DNA of 64,000 nucleotides from NCBI RefSeq assembly GCF_001575205.1, contig NZ_LSRE01000014.1, positions 53,587 to 117,586 on the forward strand, written 5' to 3'. The position numbers and the translations under genes were made by a program. A model generated the notes under the pieces. It searched no databases. It had not been told where the DNA came from and saw only the letters and a program-made list of their open reading frames with translations. Shown piece by piece: positions 54,680-62,604 of the stretch. Origin of the DNA: Tsukamurella pseudospumae (lineage in GTDB: Bacteria > Actinomycetota > Actinomycetes > Mycobacteriales > Mycobacteriaceae). How positions within the stretch are numbered: position 1 is the stretch's first letter; each line of letters opens with the position of its first letter.

Positions 54680-54770
54680 GTGCTCTCAGAACTCTCGGGC
54701 GATGTCCGTTTTGGGGTGGTTTTGCAGGTGCTCAACCGGGCGGTCGATGCGTCCCGACTACTATTCCGGC

Positions 54771-55910
54771 ATGGCGTCTTTGGATATCCGGGTGCTGGGT
54801 CAGGTCTCGCTCTCCGTCGACGGTGCGCCCAACGAGGTCTCCGGTGTGAAGCCCCGGTCGGTGCTCGCGCTGCTGGTGATGAACCGCGGGCGCGCGGTCA
54901 CCGTCGATTCCCTGAGCGAGCAGGTGTGGGACGGCAACCCGCCCGCGTCGGCACGCGCGAGCCTCCAGGTGTTCGTCAGCGGCCTCCGCAAGGCGTTGCG
55001 CGGCCCGGGCGCAGGGTCCGGGCTCGACGCGCAACTGGTCACCTCCGGGTCGACCTACCGTCTGGATCTGGCGCCGGAGCAGTCCGATGTGGGCCGGTTC
55101 GACGCGGCGCGCAGACGGGGCGCCGAACTCGCCGCAGCGGGGCGCTACGACCACGCGTCGTTGATGTTCGCCTCCGCGCTGTCCGAGTTCCGCGGGGATG
55201 CGGTGGCGGATCTGCGCGGCCTGCAGTTCGCGGACAACTTCGCGGTGGGCATGGCGGAGGAGCGGGCCGCCGTGCAGTCCGCGATGTACGACGCGGAGAT
55301 CGCGGCCGGCCGGGCGGCGTCCGTCATCGGCGAGCTGCGCCGGCTGGTCTCCGAGCATCCGCTGCAGGAGCCGCTGTGGGGGCAGCTCATCACGGCGCTG
55401 TACGTCACCGGGCGGCAGGCCGATGCGCTCGAGGCGGCCCGCGATCTGCGCCGCACCCTCGCCGATGAGCTGGGCGCGGACCCGACACCCGCACTGGTCG
55501 AGCTCGAGGGCAAGGTGCTGCGCCAGGAGCCGCTCGCCTTCGCCGCCGCTCGTCCAGCGGCAGTGCCCGGTGACCCACGGGCCTTCGAAAAGACGGAGAC
55601 CGACGTGTCGGTGGCCGCGGCCGGCCCGCGCGGCACTCTCACCGGCGTCGACGGCACGGAGTACCTCGTGCACGGTGAGGTCCGTCTCGGCCGCCTGCCC
55701 GACAACGACATCAGCATCGACGACACCAAGGTCTCCCGTGAGCACGCCGTGATCACCGGCTCGGTCAGCGGCTTCGCCGTCCGCGACCTGCAGTCCTCCA
55801 ACGGGACCTATGTCGGGGAGCGTCGCGTCTCCGGCCAGCTGCCCCTGTCGGACGGTGACGAACTCACGTTGGGTCGCACCACCTTCCGGTTCCGGGTGCT
55901 CGAGGAGTAG
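54771..55910 (+). CDS. SARP-type regulator with C-terminal FHA domain (EmbR-like)
   Basis: 379 residues from ATG 54771. Residues ~1-95 form the OmpR-like winged helix (IRVLGQVSLSVDGAPNEVSG, LSEQVWDGNPPASARASLQV), ~95-250 the bacterial transcriptional activator domain, and ~305-379 an FHA domain with LGRLPDNDISIDDTKVSREH and SSNGTYVGE. FHA domains bind phosphothreonine, so activity is likely switched by a Ser/Thr kinase, as with EmbR and PknH. The receptor-type kinase at 29019 is one candidate partner. Its target genes are unknown. Confidence 0.9.
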   Translation: MASLDIRVLGQVSLSVDGAPNEVSGVKPRSVLALLVMNRGRAVTVDSLSEQVWDGNPPASARASLQVFVSGLRKALRGPGAGSGLDAQLVTSGSTYRLDLAPEQSDVGRFDAARRRGAELAAAGRYDHASLMFASALSEFRGDAVADLRGLQFADNFAVGMAEERAAVQSAMYDAEIAAGRAASVIGELRRLVSEHPLQEPLWGQLITALYVTGRQADALEAARDLRRTLADELGADPTPALVELEGKVLRQEPLAFAAARPAAVPGDPRAFEKTETDVSVAAAGPRGTLTGVDGTEYLVHGEVRLGRLPDNDISIDDTKVSREHAVITGSVSGFAVRDLQSSNGTYVGERRVSGQLPLSDGDELTLGRTTFRFRVLEE

Positions 55911-55914
55911 CGGT

Positions 55915-56367
55915 TTGCAATCGGTCGGGTTCTACCACGTGGCGTTCGCGGTCCCGGACCTCGACGCGGCGATGGCGACGTTCACCGAGGCGGTGGGGGT
56001 GCAGTGGCACGAACCGCAGACGGCGTCGTTGCGGGAGTGGACGTACCGGATCGTGTTCAGCACGTCTGAGCCGCGTATCGAATTGGTCGAAGGGCCCGTC
56101 GGAAGTCCGTGGGACGTGTCCGAGTCAGGGCCGCGTTTCGACCATCTCGGGTTCTGGACCGAATCCCTGGACGACACCGTCGCTCGCTGGGCGACGTGCG
56201 ACGGACTCAGGATCGACTACGACGGCCGTGATGATGGACGGAGATTCACGTACTCCGTCGCCGATGCGCTGGGCGTTCGGTTCGAGGCCGTCGATATTGC
56301 GCGGAGGTCGGCGATCGACGATGCCTGGCCGACCGACGGCAGCGGTCGAGACTCGTTGTCGGGCTGA
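55915..56367 (+). CDS. VOC/glyoxalase-fold protein, copy A
   Basis: 150 residues from TTG 55915, supported by GAGGAG just upstream, which overlaps the previous stop region. VGFYHVAFAVPDLDAAMATF and FDHLGFWTESLDDTVARW are the two beta-alpha-beta units with metal-ligand His positions (His in YHVAF and DHLGF). The Glu in IELVEGPVG and FEAVDI fit the other ligands. Substrate unknown. It is 4 bp from the SARP-FHA gene and is probably co-transcribed with it. Confidence 0.75.
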   Translation: MQSVGFYHVAFAVPDLDAAMATFTEAVGVQWHEPQTASLREWTYRIVFSTSEPRIELVEGPVGSPWDVSESGPRFDHLGFWTESLDDTVARWATCDGLRIDYDGRDDGRRFTYSVADALGVRFEAVDIARRSAIDDAWPTDGSGRDSLSG

Positions 56368-56513
56368 CGTGGCCTGCGGAGGTGGCCTGCTCGTCCTGCG
56401 GGCCATGTCATCGTGACCGTGGCAGCCGAATCGGACATGGGTGCACCTCTGCGGTGGGGATTCGGCGTGTCGTCGCCGACACGAACCGAGGATGTCGGGG
56501 TTACGGTGAGGCG

Positions 56514-56858
56514 ATGATCAACGGGGCGCACGTCATCCACTACTCGGCCGACGCGGAGGCCGACCGCGCGTTCCTGCGCGACGTCCTCGGTGTCGAGGGG
56601 GTGGACGCCGGGCAGGGCTGGCTGATCCTGCCGCTGCCGGCGTCGGAGATCGCGGTGCATCCGACCGACGGCCCGCCGAAACAGGAGCTCTACCTGATGT
56701 GCGACGACGTCGCCGCCGAGGTCGCCGCGCTCGAGGCGAAGGGCGTCGAGACCACGCCGATCACCGATCAGGGCTGGGGCCTACTGACCTCGCTGACGCT
56801 GCCGGGCGGCGGAGTGATCGGGCTGTACCAGCCCCGGCACCAGCGCGCTCACGGCTGA
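56514..56858 (+). CDS. VOC-fold protein, copy B
   Basis: 114 residues from ATG 56514. GAHVIHYSADAEADRAFLRD, LYLMCDDVAAEVAALEAKGV and GGGVIGLYQPRHQRA form a complete small VOC domain of the bleomycin-resistance/extradiol-dioxygenase type. The metal ligands are not all obvious. Function unknown. In M. tuberculosis a VOC protein (Rv0546c) follows pitA in this region, so one of the two VOC genes here is probably its counterpart. Confidence 0.78.
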   Translation: MINGAHVIHYSADAEADRAFLRDVLGVEGVDAGQGWLILPLPASEIAVHPTDGPPKQELYLMCDDVAAEVAALEAKGVETTPITDQGWGLLTSLTLPGGGVIGLYQPRHQRAHG

Positions 56859-56869
56859 CGGGGCCGGTG

Positions 56870-57331
56870 CTACGCGGCGTCGGCCGCGGCGACGGCGGCC
56901 GCAAGGATCCGCCACCGTCGGTGCCGGTGCCGGAACATCGCGCGCACGAACACGCCCGTGAGCAGGCCTCGCGCACCGTCCTCGATCTCGATGGCGTCGG
57001 TGTATCGACACCGGTCGGGGCCCAGTGGCTCGAAGGTGAGACGGTGATTCCAGACCTTCACCGGGCCGCCGTGCTCGTTGGTGGAGATCTCGAACTCGTC
57101 GAGGCGCCGGACCGTGATCTCGTGAACCCAGCCGGGTAGGACGCCGAACCAGCGCACGCGGCCGCGGGCGGAGAATCCCGGCTCGACGGGGACCCCCACG
57201 GGCGGGGCCTCGTCCATGTCGAAGGCCAGCACCGGTGCCAGCACGAACAGCATCACGTCGGGGACGGCGGCCATCGCCCGGGCGCGGGCGGCGGGCAGCG
57301 GAAGCTCAGTGTTAATGGAAATGGTTGCCAT
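56870..57331 (-). CDS. SRPBCC-like protein
   Basis: 153 residues. TISINTELPLPAARARAMAA, then FGVLPGWVHEITVRRLDEFE, VKVWNHRLTFEPLGPDRCRY and TDAIEIEDGARGLLTGVFVR follow the beta-rich START/SRPBCC pattern with a C-terminal helix of arginines. This fold binds hydrophobic ligands. No specific function is suggested. It is convergent with the VOC gene, with an 11-bp gap. Confidence 0.65.
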   Translation of the reverse strand: MATISINTELPLPAARARAMAAVPDVMLFVLAPVLAFDMDEAPPVGVPVEPGFSARGRVRWFGVLPGWVHEITVRRLDEFEISTNEHGGPVKVWNHRLTFEPLGPDRCRYTDAIEIEDGARGLLTGVFVRAMFRHRHRRWRILAAAVAAADAA

Positions 57332-57377
57332 ATGTCCGAAGTTACCCGTGTCGCGGCCGCTGCGGGAGGGGTGCGAT

Positions 57378-57821
57378 TCAGGCGGAGTAGTGGCCGATCG
57401 CCTTCCCGACGGTGCCGGGCCCGCCGACAGTGAAGGTCACCCGCTTCTCGCCGATCAGCGTGGTGAAGGATCCGTCGGGCTGTGCCTTGACCTCGCCGCC
57501 GTACCGCTTGCCATCGTTCCACCAGCTCAGCGTGCGATTCGCGATCGTCGCGCGGAGCGCGGGGTTGTCGACGCACGGCGCCGACGGTCCGCCGAGCCCG
57601 CCCTTGATGCAGTCGGGCCGGACGGTGATCCAGCCCTTGGCGTCGACGGTACCCGTGTAATGCACGGAGGGGAAGGGCATGGGGTCGGCGAAGCCGGGCG
57701 TCGTGACCCAGCCGTCGAACCGGACGACGGTGTCGGCGGAGGCGGTGGCGGGCAGGGCTCCCAGTGCGAGCGTGGTGCAGGCGCCGGCGGCGAGGGCGAT
57801 ACGGGCGGTGCGGCTGGTCAT
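57378..57821 (-). CDS. Secreted protein of unknown function
   Basis: 147 residues with a classical signal peptide (ARIALAAGACTTLALGALPA, cleavage likely after ATASA, residue ~29). The mature part is Gly/Thr/Val-rich and predicted all-beta (GTVDAKGWITVRPDCIKGGL, KRVTFTVGGPGTVGKAIGHY), with two cysteines (in RPDCIKGG and APCVDNP) that could pair. No domain is recognised. Confidence 0.7.
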   Translation of the reverse strand: MTSRTARIALAAGACTTLALGALPATASADTVVRFDGWVTTPGFADPMPFPSVHYTGTVDAKGWITVRPDCIKGGLGGPSAPCVDNPALRATIANRTLSWWNDGKRYGGEVKAQPDGSFTTLIGEKRVTFTVGGPGTVGKAIGHYSA

Positions 57822-57951
57822 GTGATCAGTGCTCCTCGGTGTCGAAGGTGCGTCGTCTCTGACACCAAGAGCATCGAGGTGGGCGTGTTATTCGTTACCG
57901 CACGCACTGAAAAACTGTGAGTGGACCTCGGGCGCTCGACGCGGTCCGGAG

Positions 57952-58371
57952 TCAGTCCGCCAGGCCCTCCCGGAGGAGGGCGGCGGCACCGTCGGACGTG
58001 CGGGGCCGGCGGCGGAGGAGCCGGCCGAGCAACGCCCGCTTGTCACCGGCGAACCGCGGGATCACGTGCAGATGAACGTGATCGACGGTCTGAAATGCGG
58101 CGCGCCCGTCGTTGACGACGAGATTCGTCCCGTCTGCGTGGAGCGGGCCGGCCTGCGCGGCCCGGGCCAGCCGGTGCCCGAGCGCGAACATGCGCGCGCC
58201 GAGGGCATCGTCGAGCTCGGAGAGCCGCGCGGCGTGCACCTTCGGAACCACGAGGGTGTGGCCTGTGCTGACGGGGCGGACGTCGAGCAGGGCGAGCAGG
58301 TCGTCGGTCTCGGCGACGATCGCCGCGGGGGAGTCACCCGCGACGATCGCGCAGAACACGCACTCCGGCAT
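57952..58371 (-). CDS. HIT-family hydrolase
   Basis: 139 residues. FCAIVAGDSPAAIVAETDDL is the HIT entry, and DHVHLHVIPR carries the histidine triad H-x-H-x-H. Conserved Asn-Asp positions precede it (GTNLVVNDGRAAFQ). HIT enzymes hydrolyse or transfer nucleoside monophosphate groups; the substrate is unknown. It is the last clearly conserved gene before the accessory region at 58.4 kb. Confidence 0.9.
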   Translation of the reverse strand: MPECVFCAIVAGDSPAAIVAETDDLLALLDVRPVSTGHTLVVPKVHAARLSELDDALGARMFALGHRLARAAQAGPLHADGTNLVVNDGRAAFQTVDHVHLHVIPRFAGDKRALLGRLLRRRPRTSDGAAALLREGLAD

Positions 58372-58516
58372 GGATTTTCAGTAGTAGTACGGGGACAGCG
58401 AACTGGGCGTTTGCGCGGATCGGTGTCGTTGGCGACGAGGCATATGGCCAGGTTAGAGCGTTGTAGTAGTTGGTGCTGAACGGCGCGCGGTCGTTCTTCT
58501 GCGGACTGGCTGCGGA

Positions 58517-58903
58517 CTAGCGGAACCAGCGGCCGATCCGAGCGGGCTCCTTGGTGTAGAAGTCCGCCACAGGCTCGCCGGGGATCACTCTTGTCAGGCC
58601 GCCGGACACTTCCACCCGATCGCCGGTGGCGCGCTCGGTGATTGCGATCGCTGTTAGCCCGACGGCCTCCACCTCGACGGCTGGATCCTGCAAGTCCAGG
58701 TTCCAGCTGTCACGTCGAGCTCGACTCTGCAGGTAGACAAGCATGTCGTCATGGCTGGACGTGGCAAACCTGCACCTGTGTCCCGCGATGGCGCCCCGCG
58801 GTCGCGCCCAGTAGAGATCTCCTTCGATCGTCACCTGGTGGCCGATCGTTTGAGCGGTAGCGTCGAGGGCCTGACGATCTTGCTCGTTGACTGGTAGGTC
58901 CAT
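58517..58903 (-). CDS. Unknown small protein (accessory region)
   Basis: 128 residues, MDLPVNEQDRQALDATAQTI at the start, with strands such as YWARPRGAIAGHRCRFATSS and ITERATGDRVEVSGGLTRVI. No family is recognised, and there is no signal peptide or membrane segment. It is on the minus strand, upstream of nothing recognisable, and in a region whose base composition and motif content differ from the core. It could be a phage- or island-encoded protein. Confidence 0.5.
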   Translation of the reverse strand: MDLPVNEQDRQALDATAQTIGHQVTIEGDLYWARPRGAIAGHRCRFATSSHDDMLVYLQSRARRDSWNLDLQDPAVEVEAVGLTAIAITERATGDRVEVSGGLTRVIPGEPVADFYTKEPARIGRWFR

Positions 58904-58981
58904 GCGCGCAATTCCACCTCAGCGGCCCGCGCTGGGCAGCTGCTTCTGGGAAATCTGCGGGTGCGCGCGAGCGCGGGCTGG

Positions 58982-59578
58982 CTAGCGGATCCGCCCGATT
59001 GTGCCCAGCTGCATCAGTCCGCGTGGGTTGATACGGATGACCCTCGCCTCACCCGCAATGTGGACCTCCGACTCGCCCCGGTCGCACTCGAGCGCAACGT
59101 ACTGAGCGAGCGCGAGCAAGTGCTGGTCTGTGCCCTCAAGTCCGTCGTGGACGAGCTGTAGCGGGATGGGCACCTGCGGAGCGATCCAGAATCCCTCGGT
59201 GACCTTCTCCCTGCGCTCGAACGAGTCGCGGGAGGAGAACGATTGTCGCAGTGGGGAGTGGCGATCCGTCGAGAACGAGTAGATGTACGCCGTCGAGTGG
59301 TGGCCCTCGGCCTCGGCGGGTAGGTCCGCAGATCGCATCGCGAGGAAGTCGAGGGTCATCTCGGCGACGTCGTGGGGCTCGGATGCGGCGGGCATCGCGG
59401 CGACCTGGTCGAGCCACGGGCTGACGACGTCTGCGAGACCTGTGCCGGCGACGATGAAGCGTCCGGAGTCGGGCGCCCAGCACTTGGTGTAGTGCCGGCC
59501 CGGTTCGCCGCCCATCCCGAACGTGTCCATCACGACGGCGATCTCGTCTCGCGCCAGCATGGAAATGAGCAACGTCAT
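58982..59578 (-). CDS. Unknown protein, possibly Ntn-hydrolase/proteasome-subunit-like
   Basis: 198 residues. The start MTLLISMLARDEIAVVMDTF, and then FIVAGTGLADVVSPWLDQVA, resemble the first strands of Ntn hydrolases of the proteasome/HslV type. The resemblance is weak and no processed N-terminal Thr is visible: position 2 is Thr, directly after Met. The remainder (AEGHHSTAYIYSFSTDRHSP) is unfamiliar. It sits between unknown genes on the same strand. Treat the family as a guess. Confidence 0.45.
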   Translation of the reverse strand: MTLLISMLARDEIAVVMDTFGMGGEPGRHYTKCWAPDSGRFIVAGTGLADVVSPWLDQVAAMPAASEPHDVAEMTLDFLAMRSADLPAEAEGHHSTAYIYSFSTDRHSPLRQSFSSRDSFERREKVTEGFWIAPQVPIPLQLVHDGLEGTDQHLLALAQYVALECDRGESEVHIAGEARVIRINPRGLMQLGTIGRIR

Positions 59579-59599
59579 ACATCGACCGTACGGCCGGGC

Positions 59600-59959
59600 T
59601 CAGGTGCGCGGGGCGATCTTCGCTCGGTTCTCGTCGAGGCGGTCCTCGTCGGTCATGGCGCGGAGACCGTTGACGGCGTCGCGCAAGGTAGCTCCGTCCT
59701 TCGCGTCGAGGTGACCGCCGCGCTCGATCAACGCCTCGGCGACCGCGACGACCTCGTCCGCGAGATCGGCGGGGACTCGGCGGCTCTCCTTGTCGACGGA
59801 GGCGAGGAGCCAGAACAGCGCGTCGGCGGGGTCGCCGACGTCGATGAGCGTCTCGTCCGTGACCAGGTCGACGACGCCGGTCGCGGCGAGGATCCGGTGG
59901 TACAGGTGGCGGATCGTCTCGTCGAGCGTGCCGCCTGCGTCGGTGGGGCGCATCGTCAC
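59600..59959 (-). CDS. Unknown helical protein downstream of the topoisomerase-like fragment gene
   Basis: 119 residues from GTG 59959 (overlapping the previous stop by GTGA, 59956-59959); ATG 59953 is an alternative. It is mostly helical and acidic: HLYHRILAATGVVDLVTDET, ADEVVAVAEALIERGGHLDA, LRAMTDEDRLDENRAKIAPR. No family is recognised. The overlap indicates co-transcription with the GyrA-like fragment gene. Confidence 0.5.
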   Translation of the reverse strand: MTMRPTDAGGTLDETIRHLYHRILAATGVVDLVTDETLIDVGDPADALFWLLASVDKESRRVPADLADEVVAVAEALIERGGHLDAKDGATLRDAVNGLRAMTDEDRLDENRAKIAPRT

Positions 59960-60207
59960 AGCTCCCGGCGGTTGTGCTGCTCGGCCTCGACGCGCGCGAT
60001 CTCGGCGGTTAGGTCGCGGAGCGCGACCGTGATCCGCTCCCGCTCGGCCTTCGGTAGGCGCCGCTGTTGCATGTCGAGAACTGCGTTCGTGCCGTGCTCG
60101 GACCAGCCGTACTTGGCCATGAGTGTTGTCCTTGCGGTGTCGATGTCGTCGGCCGCGAACAGGATCTCGTAGACGTCGCGGTGATGGTCGAGCGCGTCGA
60201 CCAGCAC
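59956..60207 (-). CDS. Short protein resembling a piece of topoisomerase/gyrase subunit A
   Basis: 83 residues from GTG 60207. LVDALDHHRDVYEILFAADD, DTARTTLMAKYGWSEHGTNA, VLDMQQRRLPKAERERITVA and LRDLTAEIARVEAEQ closely follow the GyrA/ParC coiled-coil tower segment (the VLDMQLRRL motif). The similarity extends a few codons upstream (EQHRARRDILVV) to an in-frame TAA near 60257, without a better start. It has neither the catalytic Tyr domain nor the C-terminal propeller. Whether it is a broken gene or a small topoisomerase-modulating protein is open. Confidence 0.6.
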   Translation of the reverse strand: MLVDALDHHRDVYEILFAADDIDTARTTLMAKYGWSEHGTNAVLDMQQRRLPKAERERITVALRDLTAEIARVEAEQHNRREL

Positions 60208-60498
60208 TACGAGGATGTCTCGGCGGGCCCGGTGCTGCTCGGTGGCGCCGGCGCCTTAGCTGGTGCCGAGGTGTTCAGCGAACCGGGCCGTACCGGCTTC
60301 CTGGTACGGGCTTCCGACCACGCGCACCGACCTCGTCCAGGTCTGGTCCCTTCTCGCACTCCTTGAAGCTCGGGTAATGACCCAGCCTAGTTAGGTTGCA
60401 GTTCTATAACGGCGCTGTTCAAGGAGTCTGGATCTCTGCTTTAGTGTTACGCAAGTTACTGATGTGGCTAATGTGAAGCTGAGATGAAGGAGCCGGGC

Positions 60499-61617
60499 AT
60501 GTTCTCTGGCAGTGTGAACCGTCTGCCGCGGCGGCGTGGATTCCTGGAGGTGCGGCAGCGGGATCGGTTGCGGCGTGGTGATCTGCGGAAGGTCGGCGCG
60601 GTGATGGTCGTCGTTGGTGTCACTGTCGCGGGTGGTGTGGTGGCTGCGGTGCCGGTTGCGCCGGATCCGATGCCCCGGATGGGTGCGGTTCGGTCGGGGA
60701 TCTTCGCGGATAAGGCGCGGGCGCAGGAGGACGCGGACGGGTTCATCCTGCGCGCGGAGTTGTTCGGGATGAACGCCAGAAGCTTGGTGCCGTTGGGTGG
60801 GTCGCCGCAGTCGTATCAGGCGGCGTTGTCGATGGCCGGTCGGGCGGTGATCGAGCTCAAGGATCCGAAGAAGCCGCCGAAGGTGAAGGTGCGAAGTGCG
60901 ACGATCACCGTCGGCACGACTCTCGCGTGTGGGGCTTCCCCGCAGCAGATCCAGCTCGGCGGGACTCTGTCGCAGGCGGGGAACTACTCGCTGACGCCGT
61001 CGCTGTCGTCGCAGCAGGGCGTGACCGGCGGCGGCCAGGGTGGGTCGAACGGTGGTCAGGGCAGCGGATCGGTGAACGCCTCGATCACGGAGGGGATCTC
61101 AGCTACCGGTGGCGGCACGACCACGATTTCGGGCACTGTGCAGGGGACCATCGCCGCAGGTGGCTCGAAGGAACAAGCCTTGGCGAAGAAGTCCCTGACC
61201 GGCACCTCCGGTTACGTCGTCGTGCGGGAGACGATGGTCCGGATGGACGCCTGCTGGGCCGCGCAGATCGTGATGTGGGCGGTTGCGACCCTCTCCACCG
61301 ATCACGGCGACATTTCCACCACCGCGTACTCCACTCCGCTGTACCTGCGGCGGGACGCGAACGATCCGCCGGTGAACCCGCCGAAGGTCCGCCAGGACCC
61401 GAACCCACCCGCACTCGCCGCGACCCCGAACACGGCTGTCGCCGCACGGGTCAGTGAGCAGGTCAAACCCGCACCGGCCGCGAAGCCCGTACCCGCGAAG
61501 CCTGCGCCAGCGAAGCCGGCACCCGCTACGAAGGTGACTGCGCCGAAGCCGTCTCCGGCACCTGCGTCGTCCGCTCCGGCGAAGCCGGCGGCCGCCGCGG
61601 CGGGTCCTCGTGGCTGA
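60499..61617 (+). CDS. Exported protein with an MspA-like beta domain and Pro/Ala-rich tail
   Basis: 372 residues from ATG 60499, chosen for the ideal AAGGAG 6 bp upstream. One transmembrane or signal segment (VGAVMVVVGVTVAGGVVAAV) follows a basic leader. Residues ~100-285 are strand-rich and Gly/Ser/Thr-rich (QGVTGGGQGGSNGGQGSGSV, GTTTISGTVQGTIAAGGSKE, VVRETMVRMDACWAAQIVM), which resembles MspA-family porins, especially the late Cys-containing strand pair. The last ~75 residues are repetitive Pro/Ala/Lys (AKPAPAKPAPAT). The family is a plausible guess only. It heads a three-gene overlapping set. Confidence 0.5.
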   Translation: MFSGSVNRLPRRRGFLEVRQRDRLRRGDLRKVGAVMVVVGVTVAGGVVAAVPVAPDPMPRMGAVRSGIFADKARAQEDADGFILRAELFGMNARSLVPLGGSPQSYQAALSMAGRAVIELKDPKKPPKVKVRSATITVGTTLACGASPQQIQLGGTLSQAGNYSLTPSLSSQQGVTGGGQGGSNGGQGSGSVNASITEGISATGGGTTTISGTVQGTIAAGGSKEQALAKKSLTGTSGYVVVRETMVRMDACWAAQIVMWAVATLSTDHGDISTTAYSTPLYLRRDANDPPVNPPKVRQDPNPPALAATPNTAVAARVSEQVKPAPAAKPVPAKPAPAKPAPATKVTAPKPSPAPASSAPAKPAAAAAGPRG

Positions 61618-61831
61618 GCCTGAGCGCGGCGAGGCCGTGAAGGCCGCCGTGGGGCTGATCCTGGGGGCGGTGATCGTGGTGTGCTGCGCGTTCACGTTGC
61701 CTCGGTTGCCGAGGGCGGTTGAGGCGATCGGGTCGTGGCCGGTGTGGGGCGGCTTCGCGATCATCACCGTGGTTGCCGGGTGGTTGTTCTGGTCCAATCT
61801 CCAGAAGTTCTACGCGTTGGTGCAGAAGTGA
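61610..61831 (+). CDS. Small two-helix membrane protein
   Basis: 73 residues from GTG 61610, overlapping the previous gene by 8 bp and the next by 4 bp (GTGA). The hydrophobic helices AVGLILGAVIVVCCAFTL and GGFAIITVVAGWLFWSNL are separated by a short Arg/Pro turn. No family is recognised. The overlaps show that it belongs to the same translationally coupled operon as the MspA-like and HTH-membrane genes. Confidence 0.65.
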   Translation: MAEPERGEAVKAAVGLILGAVIVVCCAFTLPRLPRAVEAIGSWPVWGGFAIITVVAGWLFWSNLQKFYALVQK

Positions 61832-62307
61832 CAGAGCCGATCCCCGGCGGTGATGGGGGCGATCTCGCCTCCGCGCTGCGGCACGCGTTCGACGAGGCGG
61901 GGAACCCGAGCCTCGCCGCAGTCGCGCACGCGGCACCGGGTGTGTCGAAGCAGCGGCTCTCGGACTGGCGCGCCGGCCGGCACGTACCGGCCCGGTTCGA
62001 GGACCTCGAACCCGTCATCGCCTACCTGCGCATCGCAGCGAGCGGCCTCACCACAGCGGAGGCAGATGACACGGCGAGCGGCACGAGCGACTGGACACCC
62101 GAGCGGTGGCGCGAGGTGTGGCGGCAATCGGTCGACCTCTCCGCCGACGCCCATGCCGACGCGAACGGTGCGGCTGACGTCGACGCTGCGGAACCCGTAC
62201 GTGAGGTTGACCGCAAGCCCATCGCCATCGCCGTGGTGAGCGTCATCGTCGTCCTCGTCGCCGCCCTCGCGGTGATGGCGTACCTGCTCAGCTGGGCCAC
62301 GATGTGA
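61828..62307 (+). CDS. Helix-turn-helix protein with C-terminal membrane anchor
   Basis: 159 residues from GTG 61828. The N-terminal LASALRHAFDEAGNPSLAAV, then AHAAPGVSKQRLSDWRAGRH, is an XRE-like helix-turn-helix of the type found at the N-terminus of actinobacterial signalling proteins. After an acidic linker, one membrane helix (KPIAIAVVSVIVVLVAALAV) ends the protein. A membrane-tethered DNA- or partner-binding protein is suggested, similar in layout to RodZ-like proteins. A repeat cluster lies just downstream. Confidence 0.6.
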   Translation: MTEPIPGGDGGDLASALRHAFDEAGNPSLAAVAHAAPGVSKQRLSDWRAGRHVPARFEDLEPVIAYLRIAASGLTTAEADDTASGTSDWTPERWREVWRQSVDLSADAHADANGAADVDAAEPVREVDRKPIAIAVVSVIVVLVAALAVMAYLLSWATM

Positions 62308-62352
62308 CACCGCAGGGCCGCGACACGCCGACGACGAAACCGACGACACGCC

Positions 62353-62479
62353 GTCCGGACCGTCCGGACTGGACACTCCGGACACCACCGAATGCCGCCC
62401 ACAAACATCACAGTTCGGTAACGGCAATCGTCGCTGCCAGCAGAGATGGGTGTCCGGAGTTGTCCGGACCCGTCCGGAC
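62353..62479. repeat. Symmetric cluster of six TCCGGA repeats
   Basis: GTCCGGAC occurs at 62353 and 62362 and CTCCGGACAC at 62376. The mirror set is GTGTCCGGAG at 62450 and GTCCGGAC at 62462 and 62472. The two triplets are inverted around about 62417. They lie in the 297-bp gap between the HTH-membrane gene and the next gene. They could be operator sites or iterons. Confidence 0.75.
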
Positions 62480-62604
62480 CGTTGAACCGGACGACCAGGA
62501 CGTGCTCTGGTGAATGCGTCCCCGGCCGATCCCAAATCCAGCTGTGTGCGGCTGTCGAAACCGGGTCGACTCCACCCCGTTCCCTTCTTCAGAATCGAGG
62601 ACCC

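Noticed and set aside
60208..60498. An additional small gene in the 290-bp gap
   Set aside because: No frame with a ribosome site and start was convincing; the gap is AT-richer and more likely holds divergent promoters.
62353..62479. TCCGGAC repeats as a CRISPR array
   Set aside because: Units are 8-10 bp, the spacing is irregular and orientation reverses at the centre; there are no cas genes.
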